From positions 1-64,000 of the forward strand of contig NZ_JABBWV010000007.1 of NCBI RefSeq assembly GCF_012999535.1: a DNA stretch of 64,000 bases, in the 5' to 3' direction. The stretch's first letter is position 1, and the number at the start of each line of letters is the position of its first letter. A program made the translations under genes and the position numbers. Shown in pieces: positions 50,946-60,794 of the stretch. The stretch is from Microbispora sp. H11081. Lineage in GTDB: Bacteria; Actinomycetota; Actinomycetes; Streptosporangiales; Streptosporangiaceae. The notes below the pieces were generated by a model. It saw only the letters and a list, made by a program, of their open reading frames with translations, was not told the origin of the DNA and ran no database searches.

Positions 50946-51039
50946 GGTCAGCGGCGTGTACTCCAGTGTGTGCCAATCACCGAGGCCGGCGGCGGGCTCT
51001 GCTCCATGCCGTCGGCGCACGTACGGGGAGATGATCGGT

Positions 51040-52116
51040 ATGTCTGGCATGCCGGAGCACTTCGAGATAGGGCTCAACTCGTTCGGGGAGGTGGCGACGG
51101 ACGGCGGGCGCGTGCTCGACGACGCCGAGACCGTGCGCCTGCTCGTGGAGGAGGCCCGGCTGGCCGAGTCGGTGGGGCTGGACGTCTTCAGCCTGGGGGA
51201 GCACTACCGGGACGGGCACAACGACTCGGCGACTCCGGTGCTGCTCGCCGCGATCGCCACCGCCACACGACGCATCGGGCTCGGCACGTCCGTGACGGTG
51301 CTGAGCACGAACGACCCGGTCCGGCTCTATCACGAGTTCTCCACTCTCGACGCGGTGTCCGGCGGCCGGGCCCGGATCGTGCTGGGCCGCGCCTCCGCGA
51401 CCGAGTCGTTCCCGCTGTTCGGCTACGACCTGGCCGACTACGAGCGGCTGTTCGAGGAGAAGCTCGATCTCTTCCTGCGGCTGGAACGCGAGGAGCGGGT
51501 GACCTGGTCGGGCACGGTGCGGCCGCCGCTCACGGGGCAGGTGCTGCATCCCCGGATGCGGCAGGGAGGCATCCCCACGTGGATCGGCGTGGGGGGCAGC
51601 CCCGACTCGGTGGTGCGCGCCGCCCGTCACGGCCTGCCCCTCATGATGGCGATCATCGGCGGACGGCCGCAGCGGTTCGCGAGGAACGTCGAGCTGTACC
51701 TCAAGGCGCTCGATCGTTTCGGCCGGCCCGAACTGCCGATCGGCCAGCACTCGCTCGGCCTCGTCGCGGACACCGACGAGGAGGCCGTCGAGACCTGGTG
51801 GCGCTACTGGCGACCCGTCGTCGAGGATCTCGCGGCGGAGCGCGGCTTCTACGCACCGAATCGTGAGCAGTACGAAGCCGAGGTCGAGCACGGCGCGCTC
51901 TTCGTCGGATCGCCCGAGACGGTCGCCCGCAAGATCGTCAGAATCGCGCGCGATCTCCGCCTGAGCCGTTTCGATCTCAAGTACGACATCATGCGTCTTC
52001 CTCGCGACGCCCGCGCCCGCACCATCGAACTGCTCGGCCGCGAGGTCGCCCCGCGCGTACGCGAACTGCTGGCGGCCGGCCCGGTCCACGCGCGACCCGT
52101 TATGGAGCGGCCGTGA
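51040..52116 (+). CDS. LLM-class flavin/F420-dependent oxidoreductase
   Basis: 358 residues of the luciferase-like (LLM) TIM-barrel family: [69 protein letters not shown]. Uses FMN or F420. The ATG at 51040 follows GGGGAG. It overlaps the next gene by four bases. Confidence 0.9.
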   Translation: MSGMPEHFEIGLNSFGEVATDGGRVLDDAETVRLLVEEARLAESVGLDVFSLGEHYRDGHNDSATPVLLAAIATATRRIGLGTSVTVLSTNDPVRLYHEFSTLDAVSGGRARIVLGRASATESFPLFGYDLADYERLFEEKLDLFLRLEREERVTWSGTVRPPLTGQVLHPRMRQGGIPTWIGVGGSPDSVVRAARHGLPLMMAIIGGRPQRFARNVELYLKALDRFGRPELPIGQHSLGLVADTDEEAVETWWRYWRPVVEDLAAERGFYAPNREQYEAEVEHGALFVGSPETVARKIVRIARDLRLSRFDLKYDIMRLPRDARARTIELLGREVAPRVRELLAAGPVHARPVMERP

Positions 52117-52829
52117 AACCCGGCGACGTTCGAACCATCGGCATCCTGGGCGCAGGCAAGGTGGGCACGGTCCTGGCCCGCCTCGCCGTCGCGGCCGGCT
52201 ACCGCGTCCTGATCGCGGGCTCAGGGGAGGCCGCCCGGATCTCCCTCGTCGTCGAGGTCGTCACGCCAGGGGCGGTCGCGGTGACCGCGTCGGAGGCGGC
52301 GTCCGAGGCGGATGCGGTGGTGCTCGCCCTGCCGCTCGGCAGGCATCGCGATGTCCCCGCCGAGGCGCTGCGGGGCAAGCTGGTGCTCGACGCTATGAAC
52401 TACTGGCAGGAGGTGGACGGGGTGCGGGACGACCTCACCGACCCGCGTACGTCCTCCAGTGAGATCGTCCAGGCGTTCCTGCCCCACGCCCGCGTCGTCA
52501 AGGCCTTCAACCACATGGGCTACCACGACCTGGAGGAGAGCGCCCGTCCCGCCGGCGCTCCCGGCCGCCGCGCGATCGCCGTCGCCGGGGACGACCCGGA
52601 CGACCTGGAGGTCGCCGCCTCGATCGTGGACGCGCTAGGCTTCGACCCGGTGATCGTCGGCCCGCTCGCCGAGGGCGTCCGCATGGAGCCGGGGACGGGG
52701 CCGTTCGGCGCGAACGTCGGCGCCGCCGAGCTGCGCGCGCTGCTCGACCGTTTCCCGGAGTCGCGGCGCGGCCGTGAGGTGCTCCGCGCGCGTGGCCGGG
52801 TGACGTCGCCGCCCGATCCGGAGCCCTGA
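52113..52829 (+). CDS. NADPH-F420 reductase-like protein
   Basis: 238 residues: [17 protein letters not shown]ossmann motif, [29 protein letters not shown]. This is the NADP-dependent F420 reductase-like family. Start GTG 52113 overlaps the LLM stop (GTGA), tying the reductase to the LLM enzyme, to which it could supply reduced cofactor. Confidence 0.85.
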   Translation: MKPGDVRTIGILGAGKVGTVLARLAVAAGYRVLIAGSGEAARISLVVEVVTPGAVAVTASEAASEADAVVLALPLGRHRDVPAEALRGKLVLDAMNYWQEVDGVRDDLTDPRTSSSEIVQAFLPHARVVKAFNHMGYHDLEESARPAGAPGRRAIAVAGDDPDDLEVAASIVDALGFDPVIVGPLAEGVRMEPGTGPFGANVGAAELRALLDRFPESRRGREVLRARGRVTSPPDPEP

Positions 52830-52870
52830 CCCTTCTGGCCGAACAGACCGGGCGGGTCGCCGGCAAACGA

Positions 52871-53527
52871 TCAGCGGCCGAGGCCGGCGTCACGGGCGCG
52901 GATGATCGCCTCCGCCCGGTCGGCGGCCTGGAGCTTGGTGAGCACCGCGTGCACGTGGTTGCGTACGGTCTTCTGTGACAGGAAGAGCCGCTCGGCGATC
53001 TGGCCGTTCGACAGGCCGGCGGCCACCAGGTCGAGCACCTCGTGTTCCCTGGCGGTGAGGGCGGGGAACGGCGTGCCGCCGCCGGTCCGCGGCCTCGGAG
53101 CCATGAAGTCGGCGATGCGCGAGGCCAGGACCGCGCCGAACACCACGCCGCCGCCCGCCACCGTGGTGATGGCGCGTACGACCTCGTCCGGCTCGGCGCC
53201 CTTGAGCAGGTAGCCGCGGGCGCCGGCGCGCAGCGCGTCGAAGATGGTGCCGTCCTCCTCGGACATCGTGAGCACCACGATGCCGATCTCCGGATGCTTC
53301 TCAAGAATGCGTCGGGTGGCCTCGATGCCGTCCATGTCCGGCATCTGCACGTCCATGACCACCACGTCGGGGTTCCGTTCGGCGGCCTGTTCGACGGCCT
53401 CGACGCCGGTCGAGGCGGTCCCGGCGACCTCGATCTCGTCGATGCTGCCCAACAGTGCCGCGAAGCCTTCGCGGAACACCGGATGGTCGTCCACCACGAG
53501 GACCCGCACCGGCCGCTTACCGCTCAT
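52871..53527 (-). CDS. NarL/LuxR-type response regulator
   Basis: 218 residues. Receiver with DDHPVFREGF, phospho-acceptor Asp in VVVMDVQMPDMDG, VLTMS and LLKGAEPDE; C-terminal LuxR HTH (ALTAREHEVLDLVAAGLSNGQIAERL). Its start overlaps the kinase gene end by 11 bases. Confidence 0.95.
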   Translation of the reverse strand: MSGKRPVRVLVVDDHPVFREGFAALLGSIDEIEVAGTASTGVEAVEQAAERNPDVVVMDVQMPDMDGIEATRRILEKHPEIGIVVLTMSEEDGTIFDALRAGARGYLLKGAEPDEVVRAITTVAGGGVVFGAVLASRIADFMAPRPRTGGGTPFPALTAREHEVLDLVAAGLSNGQIAERLFLSQKTVRNHVHAVLTKLQAADRAEAIIRARDAGLGR

Positions 53528-55637
53528 CCGCCACCTCTCCTGTGGTCACGAGCACGGGCGTCCGCCCGGACGACGTGATGGGCAGGCGCGCCCGGACCCG
53601 TGTGCCGGCCGGCTCCACGGCGGTGACCGTGCACGACCCGCCGAGTTCGGCGGCCCGCTCGCGCAACGACACCAGTCCCACGCCGGCCACCGTCCGCGGG
53701 GCCAGGCCGACGCCGTCGTCGACGACCGTCACGTCGAGAGTCCCGCCTTCGGCGTCGCGGACGAGCGACACCACGCATTCGCCGGCCTGCGCGTGCCGCA
53801 CCACGTTGGTGAGCGCCTCCGACGCGATCCGGTACGCCGCCACCTCCACGGCGGCGGGGAGACCGGTGAGGTCGCCCCGCTCCTCGACCCGGATGGTCAG
53901 GTCAGGGCCGCGCAGCCGCTCCGCCTGCTGGCGGACCGCGCCGACCAGGCCGACGTCGTCGAGCGCGGGCGGGCGCAGGCCGTGCACCAGCCGCCGTACC
54001 TCGGCGAGCATCCCGGTGAGCTCCTGACGGGCCATGCCGAGGATCCGGTCGGCGTCCTCGCCGGAACGGCGGGCGGTGATCCGGGCGGTGTCGATCCTGG
54101 ACGCGACCGCCGCCAGCGCGGGGCCGAGACCGTCGTGGAGTTCGCGGCGCAGGCGACGCCGCTCGTCCTCCACGGCGGAGACGATGCCCTCCCGGCTGCG
54201 CTGCAACTCCTCCGCGAGGCGTACGGCACGGGCCGCCGCGGCGGCCTGGCGGATCAGGTCGGCCAGCAGGCGTTCGTCGCCGCCGCTGAGCCGGCGATGT
54301 GCGGCCCGGCTGGGCAGCAGCAGCCGCCCGATCCGCTCCCCGCGGTAGGTGATGGGGAGCGCCTGCGTCTCCGCGGGCCGCTCGCCGTCCTCGACGAGCA
54401 GCACCTCGCCGCTGACCTGGGTGATCTCCACGCCGACGTAGGGAGTGCGGAACGCCTGGGCCACCGTCCTGGCCAGCGTGGCGAGTTGCGCCTCCGAGCC
54501 GTCGGTCCGCTCCAGCCGCTCGGCGAGCCCGGACATCAGGTGGTAAGGATCGCCTCGGTCACCCATGACCCAGCGCCGCACCAGGCGCCACAGCCGGTGG
54601 CGGAGCTGGGCGTAGAGGATGGCGACCGCGAAGACGGCGATGACCAGCCGTTCCCCCTCGTTGAGGCGCGGCCCGAGCAGTCGGCCCGCGCCGCCGAGCA
54701 CCAGCAGGTCGAGGACGAACGTCAGGGCGAGCAGGAGGCCGTACACCAGCGTCCCGCCGAGCAACCGGTCGATGTCGACGAGGTCCGGGCGTACGATCCC
54801 GATCGCGACGGACCCGGCGGTGAGGACCACGGCGACGGTCAGGCCGGCGGCGCCGATCCAGTTGGGCAGGAGCCGGAACGTCAGCATGACCATGAGGTCG
54901 ACCACGGCGGCCCAGAGCAGCCAGCGCATCCGGCTCCGGTCGACGCCGGTCACCGTGCGGTAGCGCCGCACCACGACGACGAACGGGGTGACCAGGCTCA
55001 GCGGGAGGCTCAGCTGAGCCACCAGCAGCACACCGGTCCAGACGGCGTCCGGCAGCGGGAGGTGGAACGCCTCGAGGTTCAGCCCGCGCAGCGGCGCGGG
55101 CAGCGGGGAGGACCCCGAGGTGGCCTGCGCGATGGCGGACGGCGCGGCGAGCAGCGCCAGCGGGAGCAGGCTCGTCAACCCGAGACTGAGCAGCGCGGCG
55201 GCCCGCCACCGCCCTGGGGGCAGTTTGCCGTCAGGGAACAGCAGCAGCACCAGGGGGAGCAGCAGCACCAGGCCCGCCCCGAGCCGCTGGTAGACGATGA
55301 AGGCCGCGGACGCCCCCGGGAGCGCGGGATGGTGCGTGGTGGCGTACGCCAGCCACGCCGACGCCACCCCGTCCAGAGCCCACCAGGCGCCGAAGACCGA
55401 CATCAGGCGGCCGAGGGGGTGACGCGGGCGGTTGCGGAGCACCACCATGCCGGCCGCGGCGAGCGCGACGCCCGCTATCGCGTCGAATCCGCCCGGCTGC
55501 TGTTCGAGCACGGCCCGGTGGGCCTGCGGCACCCGCAGGTCGATCAGCGCCGCCACCGGTGCGGCCATCACGGCGATCGTGAGGAGCACAGGGCCGAGGC
55601 TCGGGCGCGAAAGCCTACGGACCGTCACAGGGGGCAC
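53517..55637 (-). CDS. NarL-type sensor histidine kinase
   Basis: 706 residues. An N-terminal membrane region with about ten helices (1-340), a GAF-like domain (370-480), HisKA_3 with the phospho-His near residue 500 (RRRLRRELHDGLGPALAAV), and the HATPase domain (NVVRHAQAGE; VDDGVGLAPRTVAGVGL). Partner of the regulator at 52871. The signal is unknown. Confidence 0.92.
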   Translation of the reverse strand: MPPVTVRRLSRPSLGPVLLTIAVMAAPVAALIDLRVPQAHRAVLEQQPGGFDAIAGVALAAAGMVVLRNRPRHPLGRLMSVFGAWWALDGVASAWLAYATTHHPALPGASAAFIVYQRLGAGLVLLLPLVLLLFPDGKLPPGRWRAAALLSLGLTSLLPLALLAAPSAIAQATSGSSPLPAPLRGLNLEAFHLPLPDAVWTGVLLVAQLSLPLSLVTPFVVVVRRYRTVTGVDRSRMRWLLWAAVVDLMVMLTFRLLPNWIGAAGLTVAVVLTAGSVAIGIVRPDLVDIDRLLGGTLVYGLLLALTFVLDLLVLGGAGRLLGPRLNEGERLVIAVFAVAILYAQLRHRLWRLVRRWVMGDRGDPYHLMSGLAERLERTDGSEAQLATLARTVAQAFRTPYVGVEITQVSGEVLLVEDGERPAETQALPITYRGERIGRLLLPSRAAHRRLSGGDERLLADLIRQAAAAARAVRLAEELQRSREGIVSAVEDERRRLRRELHDGLGPALAAVASRIDTARITARRSGEDADRILGMARQELTGMLAEVRRLVHGLRPPALDDVGLVGAVRQQAERLRGPDLTIRVEERGDLTGLPAAVEVAAYRIASEALTNVVRHAQAGECVVSLVRDAEGGTLDVTVVDDGVGLAPRTVAGVGLVSLRERAAELGGSCTVTAVEPAGTRVRARLPITSSGRTPVLVTTGEVADER

Positions 55638-55822
55638 CAGGAAAGTGTGCCGCAGCGGGTGCCGGATGTCCCTAGGACGCGCGTCCCATTTGTCTGGGAC
55701 ACAAGAGATGCCGGAAAGCAGGACCCGCTGCCCTGACGACCTGGGACCGGGCCTCGTGAGGATCGTCCTTGTTGCCGCGGCGACCCGCCGCCACCAAGGC
55801 CCACCCCCCAGAAGGAACGACG

Positions 55823-56452
55823 ATGACCGTTCACACCCGGCCCGCCACCGAGACCGCCGCCCCCGCCACGTCCGCCCCGATCGCCGACACGACCGTACGC
55901 CGGCTGGCGCTGGGCCTTTCCACCGGCGCGCTGGTCTGGTCCGCCGCCAGCTTCCTCTACGGCTTCACTCCCGCCACCGAGGCGGGAATCAAGATCACTG
56001 ACCTTGGCGGCCTGGCGTTCCAGATCGGTGCGCTGTCCCTCCTCGCGATCATGGCCCGCACGGGGGCGACCGGGACGAGCCGCGTGGCCCGCGTCATGCT
56101 GCGGGTCGAGCGGGTGCTGCTGGCCCTGGCGATGACCTGGAGCGTCTGCCACGCGTTCCTGCCCTCCGCGCGGGACAGCGTCTGGCTGGGCGTCCTCGAC
56201 GTGTTCTGGCCGCTGTCGATGCTGGGCATGTTCGTGATCGGCATCAAGGTCGCCGTCGCCGGGCGGTGGCGCGGGGCGGCCCGCTTCTGGCCGCTCGTCG
56301 CCGAGAGCTGGGTGGTCGTCACCATCCCGACCATGGCGATCTTCGGGACCTCCGTGTCGGACGTCGTCGGCGCCGCCCACCTGCTCGTGGGCTACGCCAC
56401 CCTCGGCCTCATCATCGCCTTCCGTCCCGAGCTCGTACGCGGCGGCAAGTGA
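55823..56452 (+). CDS. Six-helix membrane protein
   Basis: 209 residues with about six membrane helices (ALGLSTGALVWSAASFLYGF; LALAMTWSVCHAFLP; AHLLVGYATLGLIIAF). No motif of known function. ATG 55823 follows AGAAGGAACG. Divergent from the histidine kinase, so a possible target of the two-component pair. Confidence 0.75.
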   Translation: MTVHTRPATETAAPATSAPIADTTVRRLALGLSTGALVWSAASFLYGFTPATEAGIKITDLGGLAFQIGALSLLAIMARTGATGTSRVARVMLRVERVLLALAMTWSVCHAFLPSARDSVWLGVLDVFWPLSMLGMFVIGIKVAVAGRWRGAARFWPLVAESWVVVTIPTMAIFGTSVSDVVGAAHLLVGYATLGLIIAFRPELVRGGK

Positions 56453-56465
56453 ACGCCGTACCGGC

Positions 56466-57326
56466 TCAGTGAGGCCGGGCCGTGACCCCGGCGACGCGGA
56501 CGAGATCGAGTTTGGTCTCGTCCGCGCCGCCGGGGACAGCCGTGTATATGACGATTTTCAGGTCGGTGTCGGAGTCGCAGAGCACGTCGCAGTCGACGGT
56601 GACGTCCCCCACCGCCGGGTGCCGGATCGTCTTGCGGTCCTCCGCGTGGCCGCCGACGGCGCCGGAATGCCACACCTCGGCGAAACGGGGATTCCCGTCC
56701 AGCGTCCGGCGGATCAGCTCGCGGAGACGCGCGTCCTCCGGGTAGCGGCCGGACGCGCGCCGAAGGTCGGCGACGATCGCCCGGTCGGTCGCCTCCGCGT
56801 TCTCCGAGACGACGGGCCATGCCGCGAGGCGCCCCCGATCGGACGGCACGGGAAAACGCGAGCGCACCAGATTGCGCTCCTCCGGCGCGAGCACGGAGGG
56901 ATCGCCGAGGAGCGCCGCCCAACTGCGGTTCCACCACAGCAGCCGCCAGTCGGCGGCGAACACGGCGACCGGCGCGTCGCCCAGCCGGGCGAGCACCCGC
57001 TGCATCCCTGGCGGGATGTGATCACTGATCACGCCGTCCGGGGGCGGCCGCAGTCCGGCGAGCCGGTAGAGGTGGTCGCGCTCGGCGCGATCGAGTTGCA
57101 GCGCCCGCGCCAGCGCGGCGGCGACCTGCGCCGACGGTGTGGTCGCCCGGCCCTGCTCCAGCCGTACGACGTAGTCAACCGAAACGCCCGCGAGGTCGGC
57201 CAGTTCCTCGCGACGCAGACCCGCGGCACGGCGTACGCGGCCGGGAGGCAGGCCGACAGCCGCGGGGGAGAGCCGGTCGCGCCAGGCGCGGATCGTCGCG
57301 CCGAGGCTCGTCTCGTCTGCGGTCAT
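56466..57326 (-). CDS. XRE-family regulator with MmyB-like ligand domain
   Basis: 286 residues: XRE HTH (GLRREELADLAGVSVDYVVRL), then an MmyB-like PAS-type domain (FAADWRLLWWNRSWAALLGD; RGRLAAWPVVSENAEATDR; ...VWHSGAVGGHAEDRKTIRHP). This family often controls a neighbouring SDR gene. It is divergent from the SDR at 57428. Confidence 0.92.
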   Translation of the reverse strand: MTADETSLGATIRAWRDRLSPAAVGLPPGRVRRAAGLRREELADLAGVSVDYVVRLEQGRATTPSAQVAAALARALQLDRAERDHLYRLAGLRPPPDGVISDHIPPGMQRVLARLGDAPVAVFAADWRLLWWNRSWAALLGDPSVLAPEERNLVRSRFPVPSDRGRLAAWPVVSENAEATDRAIVADLRRASGRYPEDARLRELIRRTLDGNPRFAEVWHSGAVGGHAEDRKTIRHPAVGDVTVDCDVLCDSDTDLKIVIYTAVPGGADETKLDLVRVAGVTARPH

Positions 57327-57427
57327 GCGCTCATTCTGCGTCGGCGGCGAGACGCCAGGGTGGTACTGCCTGTCCTACCGGCGAGCTCTCCCTGGCTGTG
57401 CGCGCCGGCATGCCCGAGGCTCGACGC

Positions 57428-58123
57428 ATGACCATCACCTTCATCACCGGGGCCAACAAGGGCCTCGGGTTCGAGACCGCCCGCCGCCTCGTCGACCTCG
57501 GTCACACCGTCGTCCTCGGCGCCCGGGACCCCGAGCGCGGGCAGGCGGCGGCCGCCAAGCTCGGCGTCCGCTTCGTACGGATCGACGTCACCGACGACGC
57601 GTCCGTCGCCGCCGCGGCGACGGACGTCGCGGCGCACGAGGGCCGCGTCGACGTCCTGATCAACAACGCCGGGATCATCGGCCCGCACGTGCCCGCCGAC
57701 GAGCTGACCGCCGCCCACGCCCTGGAGGTCTTCCAGACGAACGTCGTGGGCATCGTCCGCGTGACCGGCGCCTTCCTGCCGCTTCTCGGCAAGTCGGAAC
57801 ACCCGGCGATCGTCAACGTGAGCAGCGGCACCGGCTCGTTCGCGCTGACCCACGACCCCGGCCGGGTGGAGTCGACGGTGGTGGGGCCGCTGTACACGTC
57901 CTCGAAGGCCGCGGTGACGATGCTCACGACGCAGTACGCGAAGGCGTTGCCCGGCATCCGGGTCAACGCCGCCGACCCGGGCTACACGGCGACCGACCTC
58001 AACGGGCATAGCGGCCCCCAGACCGTGACGGAGGGGACCGACGCGATCGTGGCGCTCGCGACCGAGGGAGCCGACGGCGGAACGGGCAGGTTCGTCGACC
58101 GCTTCGGGCCCGTGCCCTGGTGA
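57428..58123 (+). CDS. Short-chain dehydrogenase/reductase
   Basis: 231 residues. Cofactor motif TGANKGLG, NNAGI, catalytic YTSSK, VNAADPGYTATDLNG. It is the usual partner of MmyB-like XRE regulators. Substrate unknown. The ATG at 57428 is close to the divergent regulator. Confidence 0.9.
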   Translation: MTITFITGANKGLGFETARRLVDLGHTVVLGARDPERGQAAAAKLGVRFVRIDVTDDASVAAAATDVAAHEGRVDVLINNAGIIGPHVPADELTAAHALEVFQTNVVGIVRVTGAFLPLLGKSEHPAIVNVSSGTGSFALTHDPGRVESTVVGPLYTSSKAAVTMLTTQYAKALPGIRVNAADPGYTATDLNGHSGPQTVTEGTDAIVALATEGADGGTGRFVDRFGPVPW

Positions 58124-58204
58124 CGGCGTCGCCGTACCCGCCGGCTGACGAGACCGTTTTCCCGCGAGGGCTGGATCAGCTCCCGGCAGGGATCGTACGG
58201 GCGA

Positions 58205-58573
58205 TCAGGGCAGGGCCTCGCTCACCCGCCCGCGGAGCACGGACTCGTGGGCGGGGCCGGTGTGGAGCGTCACGGTCAGCCCGGCCGCCGCGGCGTCGTC
58301 CAGGACGGCCAGCAGCGTGGCGAACTGCCCGGGAGGCTCGGCGTCGAGCAGTTCCTCCGCGTGTCCCACGACCAGACGAACCGGCCCGACGTCGCGCAGC
58401 GCGTCGGTGAGGGCGTCCCAGTTGCGGCCGAAGTACGGGGGAAGACGCAGGGCCCGTGCCACCTCCTCGAAGAAGGCGGCACGGGTCCGGCAGGCCCGGC
58501 CGTCGACGACCGCCGGGGCCGGATCGGTGGTCACCGTGAGCCACGGAGGCAGCGGACGCGCGGCGGAGGCCAT
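58205..58573 (-). CDS. Barstar-family RNase inhibitor
   Basis: 122 residues of the barstar family: RTRAAFFEEVARALRLPPYFGRNWDAL, LRDVGPVRLVVGHAEELLD. It should bind and block the RNase encoded just upstream (8 bases apart) in the cytoplasm, protecting the producer. The helix with FGRNWDAL corresponds to the barnase-binding face. Confidence 0.9.
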   Translation of the reverse strand: MASAARPLPPWLTVTTDPAPAVVDGRACRTRAAFFEEVARALRLPPYFGRNWDALTDALRDVGPVRLVVGHAEELLDAEPPGQFATLLAVLDDAAAAGLTVTLHTGPAHESVLRGRVSEALP

Positions 58574-58581
58574 GACAGGTC

Positions 58582-58995
58582 CTAGAGACGGTAGAAGTCG
58601 GTGTAGTGGTTGGGCGAGAACCAGGTCACGCCCGTGCTGCGGTTGACGACGATCCGGTACGCGTCACGCGCGGCGCCCCGCGCCCGGGAGTAGACGTCGT
58701 ACTCGTAGTAGGTGGCGCCGGCCGGGAGCTGGCCCTCCCGGTTGTAGAAGCGCCCGCCGGTGTAGTTGTACTTGCCGTCGGGCCAGGAGTACCAGCCGCT
58801 GCTGGTGGGATACCCCTTCCCGGCCCAGATCGACTTCGCCGAGCGGGCATCCGCGCAGCGGGAAATCGAGCAGGAGCCGTAGACCGACGCCTGGGCGGGG
58901 ACGGCGCCGGCCAGTCCGGTGAGGGACACGACGGCGGCGATCACGACGGCGAGCCGCCCGGCCCGGTAAGGCCGGAAGCGTCGCGAAGTCTGCAC
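58582..58995 (-). CDS. Secreted guanyl-specific RNase (barnase/RNase Sa-like)
   Basis: 137 residues. A signal peptide (RLAVVIAAVVSLTGLAGAVPAQA) precedes a small RNase domain: YEYDVYSRARGAARDAYRIVVNRSTG with the catalytic Glu and Arg, and the C-terminal SPNHYTDFYRL with the catalytic His, as in RNase Sa. Two Cys are near the N-terminus. GTG 58995 follows AAGGAGG. Encoded with a barstar-like inhibitor. Confidence 0.88.
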   Translation of the reverse strand: MQTSRRFRPYRAGRLAVVIAAVVSLTGLAGAVPAQASVYGSCSISRCADARSAKSIWAGKGYPTSSGWYSWPDGKYNYTGGRFYNREGQLPAGATYYEYDVYSRARGAARDAYRIVVNRSTGVTWFSPNHYTDFYRL

Positions 58996-59147
58996 GGGAC
59001 CTCCTTGTGGGGGCGAAGGAACAGACACTCGCCAGCATCACCTCGAACCGGGGCCTGACCAATGTCGGCATGGTGAACTTTCGCCGTCTTCTCGCGTATG
59101 CCCGGTGTGCGCCTCGATCTCCCCTGAGCCGCGCCAGGATTGCCCGT

Positions 59148-59966
59148 ATGAGCGAAGCCGTGGACAGAACGTACGCGCCGGACCCGGTCACGAAGGCCGG
59201 CTACCTGCTGGAGTTCGAGGACACCTTCGAGGGCGGCGTGCTCGGCGAGAGCCGCTGGATCCCGCGTTACCTGCCCCAATGGACCACCCGCGCCGCCTCG
59301 GCGGCCCGCTATCGCGTGGGCGACGGCCGCCTGCGCCTGCTGATCGAGGAGGACCAGCCGCCGTGGTCGCCGGAGACGGAGGGCAGGATGCGCGTGTCGT
59401 CACTGCAGACGGGCGTGTTCTCCGGACCCGTGGGCAGCGGAGTCGGCCAGCACGGGCGGGGCCGGGCCGTCGTCCGCGAGGCGCAGGACGAGGCCAGGCT
59501 CTACACCCCCCACTACGGCCTGATCGAGATGCGCGCCAGGGCCACCGACGATCCCCGCGCCATGGTCGCGCTGTGGATGATCGGCTTCGAGGACGCGCCC
59601 GAGCGGTCCGCGGAGATCTGCGTCTGCGAGATCTTCGGGCGTGACGTACGGCCGGACGCGGCGGCGGTCGGCATGGGCGTCCACCCCTTCGGCGATCCCG
59701 CGATCACCGACGACTTCGCCGCCGAGGTCCTCCCCATCGACGCGCGGGAGTTCCACGTGTACGCGGCCGAGTGGACTCCGGACCGGGTGACGTTCCTCGT
59801 GGACGGCCGGCACGTCAAGACCATCCGGCAGTCCCCGGGCTATCCGATGCAGCTCATGCTCGGGATCTACGAGTTTCCGGACGCCGAGGGGCCGGAGCGG
59901 GCGGGGCCGTACCCCAAGGAGTTCGTGGTCGACTACGTGCGGGGCTACCGGCCCGGGACGCGTTGA
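59148..59966 (+). CDS. GH16-like protein, cytoplasmic, altered active site
   Basis: 272 residues of the GH16 (concanavalin-like) fold: YLLEFEDTFEGG, YGLIEMRARATDD, FHVYAAEWTPDRVTFLVDG, FVVDYVRGYRPG. The catalytic signature EIDxxE is here EICVCE (Glu156, Cys158, Glu161), with the assisting Asp replaced by Cys. No signal peptide is present. Either a diverged glycosidase or a binding protein. ATG 59148. Confidence 0.8.
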   Translation: MSEAVDRTYAPDPVTKAGYLLEFEDTFEGGVLGESRWIPRYLPQWTTRAASAARYRVGDGRLRLLIEEDQPPWSPETEGRMRVSSLQTGVFSGPVGSGVGQHGRGRAVVREAQDEARLYTPHYGLIEMRARATDDPRAMVALWMIGFEDAPERSAEICVCEIFGRDVRPDAAAVGMGVHPFGDPAITDDFAAEVLPIDAREFHVYAAEWTPDRVTFLVDGRHVKTIRQSPGYPMQLMLGIYEFPDAEGPERAGPYPKEFVVDYVRGYRPGTR

Positions 59967-60074
59967 CCGTACGGGGGCGCCGCCGGGTGGGTATGGGGCA
60001 TGTGAAGCGTCATACCGGGATGGTCGAAGCCGATCAACCGGCGCCGGCCGTCCGGTGAAGGATCGGGGGATCTG

Positions 60075-60590
60075 ATGCTGAGATGGCTCATCGTCCTGGT
60101 CGCGACCGCGGTCGCGGCACTGTCATGGATCACCGGGGGGCACGCGGCGCCACCGGGTGTCAGCGACAAGGACAAGGCGTTCCTGGCCGCCGCCCATCAG
60201 GCCAACCTCACGGAGATCCAGGGCGGGCAGACCGCCGAGCGGCAGGCCGCCAAGCAGTCGGTCAAGGACGCCGGCAGGAAACTGGTCGTGGACCACGGCG
60301 CCCTCGACGCCCAGCTCCAGCGGGTGGCCAAGAAGCTGGACGTAGCCCTGCCGAGTGAGCCGAGCGAGGAGCAGCGGGCCGAGTTGCGCCGGCTCGCGGC
60401 CAAGAGCGGCGCCGCGTTCGACCGTGCCTGGCTCGACGCGCAGATCAACGGCCACCGCAAGACGCTGCTCGCCCTGGACGAGGAGGTGTCGACCGGATCT
60501 TCCGACGAAGTGAAGAACCTGGCCCGGGCCGCCAAGCCGACGGTTCAGGAGCATCTCGACCTGGTCGAGAGCATGCAGAGCGGCGAGTGA
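60075..60590 (+). CDS. DUF4142 exported protein
   Basis: 171 residues. A signal or anchor (RWLIVLVATAVAALSWITGGHA), then the ferritin-like DUF4142 helices (FLAAAHQANLTEIQGGQTAERQA; KLVVDHGALDAQLQRVAKKL; INGHRKTLLALDEEVSTG). The role is unknown. ATG 60075 follows GGGGGATC. Confidence 0.85.
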   Translation: MLRWLIVLVATAVAALSWITGGHAAPPGVSDKDKAFLAAAHQANLTEIQGGQTAERQAAKQSVKDAGRKLVVDHGALDAQLQRVAKKLDVALPSEPSEEQRAELRRLAAKSGAAFDRAWLDAQINGHRKTLLALDEEVSTGSSDEVKNLARAAKPTVQEHLDLVESMQSGE

Positions 60591-60668
60591 CGACCGGTGC
60601 CGGCCGGGGCGGGTCTCCGGCCGGCACGTCCCCCGCCCACCGGCTCACCGACTCACCGGCTCACCGGC

Positions 60669-60794
60669 TCACGTGAAGAGCTTGACCAGCAGCACGATGA
60701 TGAACGCCCAGCAGAGGAGACCCACGCTCACGACAGCGACGAGACCACGGAGCCGATACCGCTTGCCGGGTGGGCTGGGCCGCTCGTCGTCCAT
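60669..60794 (-). CDS. Small membrane protein, 41 aa
   Basis: 41 residues: a short polar head and one membrane helix (GLVAVVSVGLLCWAFIIVLLVKLF). ATG 60794 follows GGAGGAG at good distance. Probably real. A tandem 8-base repeat (ctcaccgg) lies just beyond its stop. Confidence 0.55.
   Translation of the reverse strand: MDDERPSPPGKRYRLRGLVAVVSVGLLCWAFIIVLLVKLFT

Noticed and set aside
53244..55736. An 830-codon plus-strand open frame
   Set aside because: Antisense shadow of the histidine kinase; Gln/Arg/His-rich, no recognisable domain.
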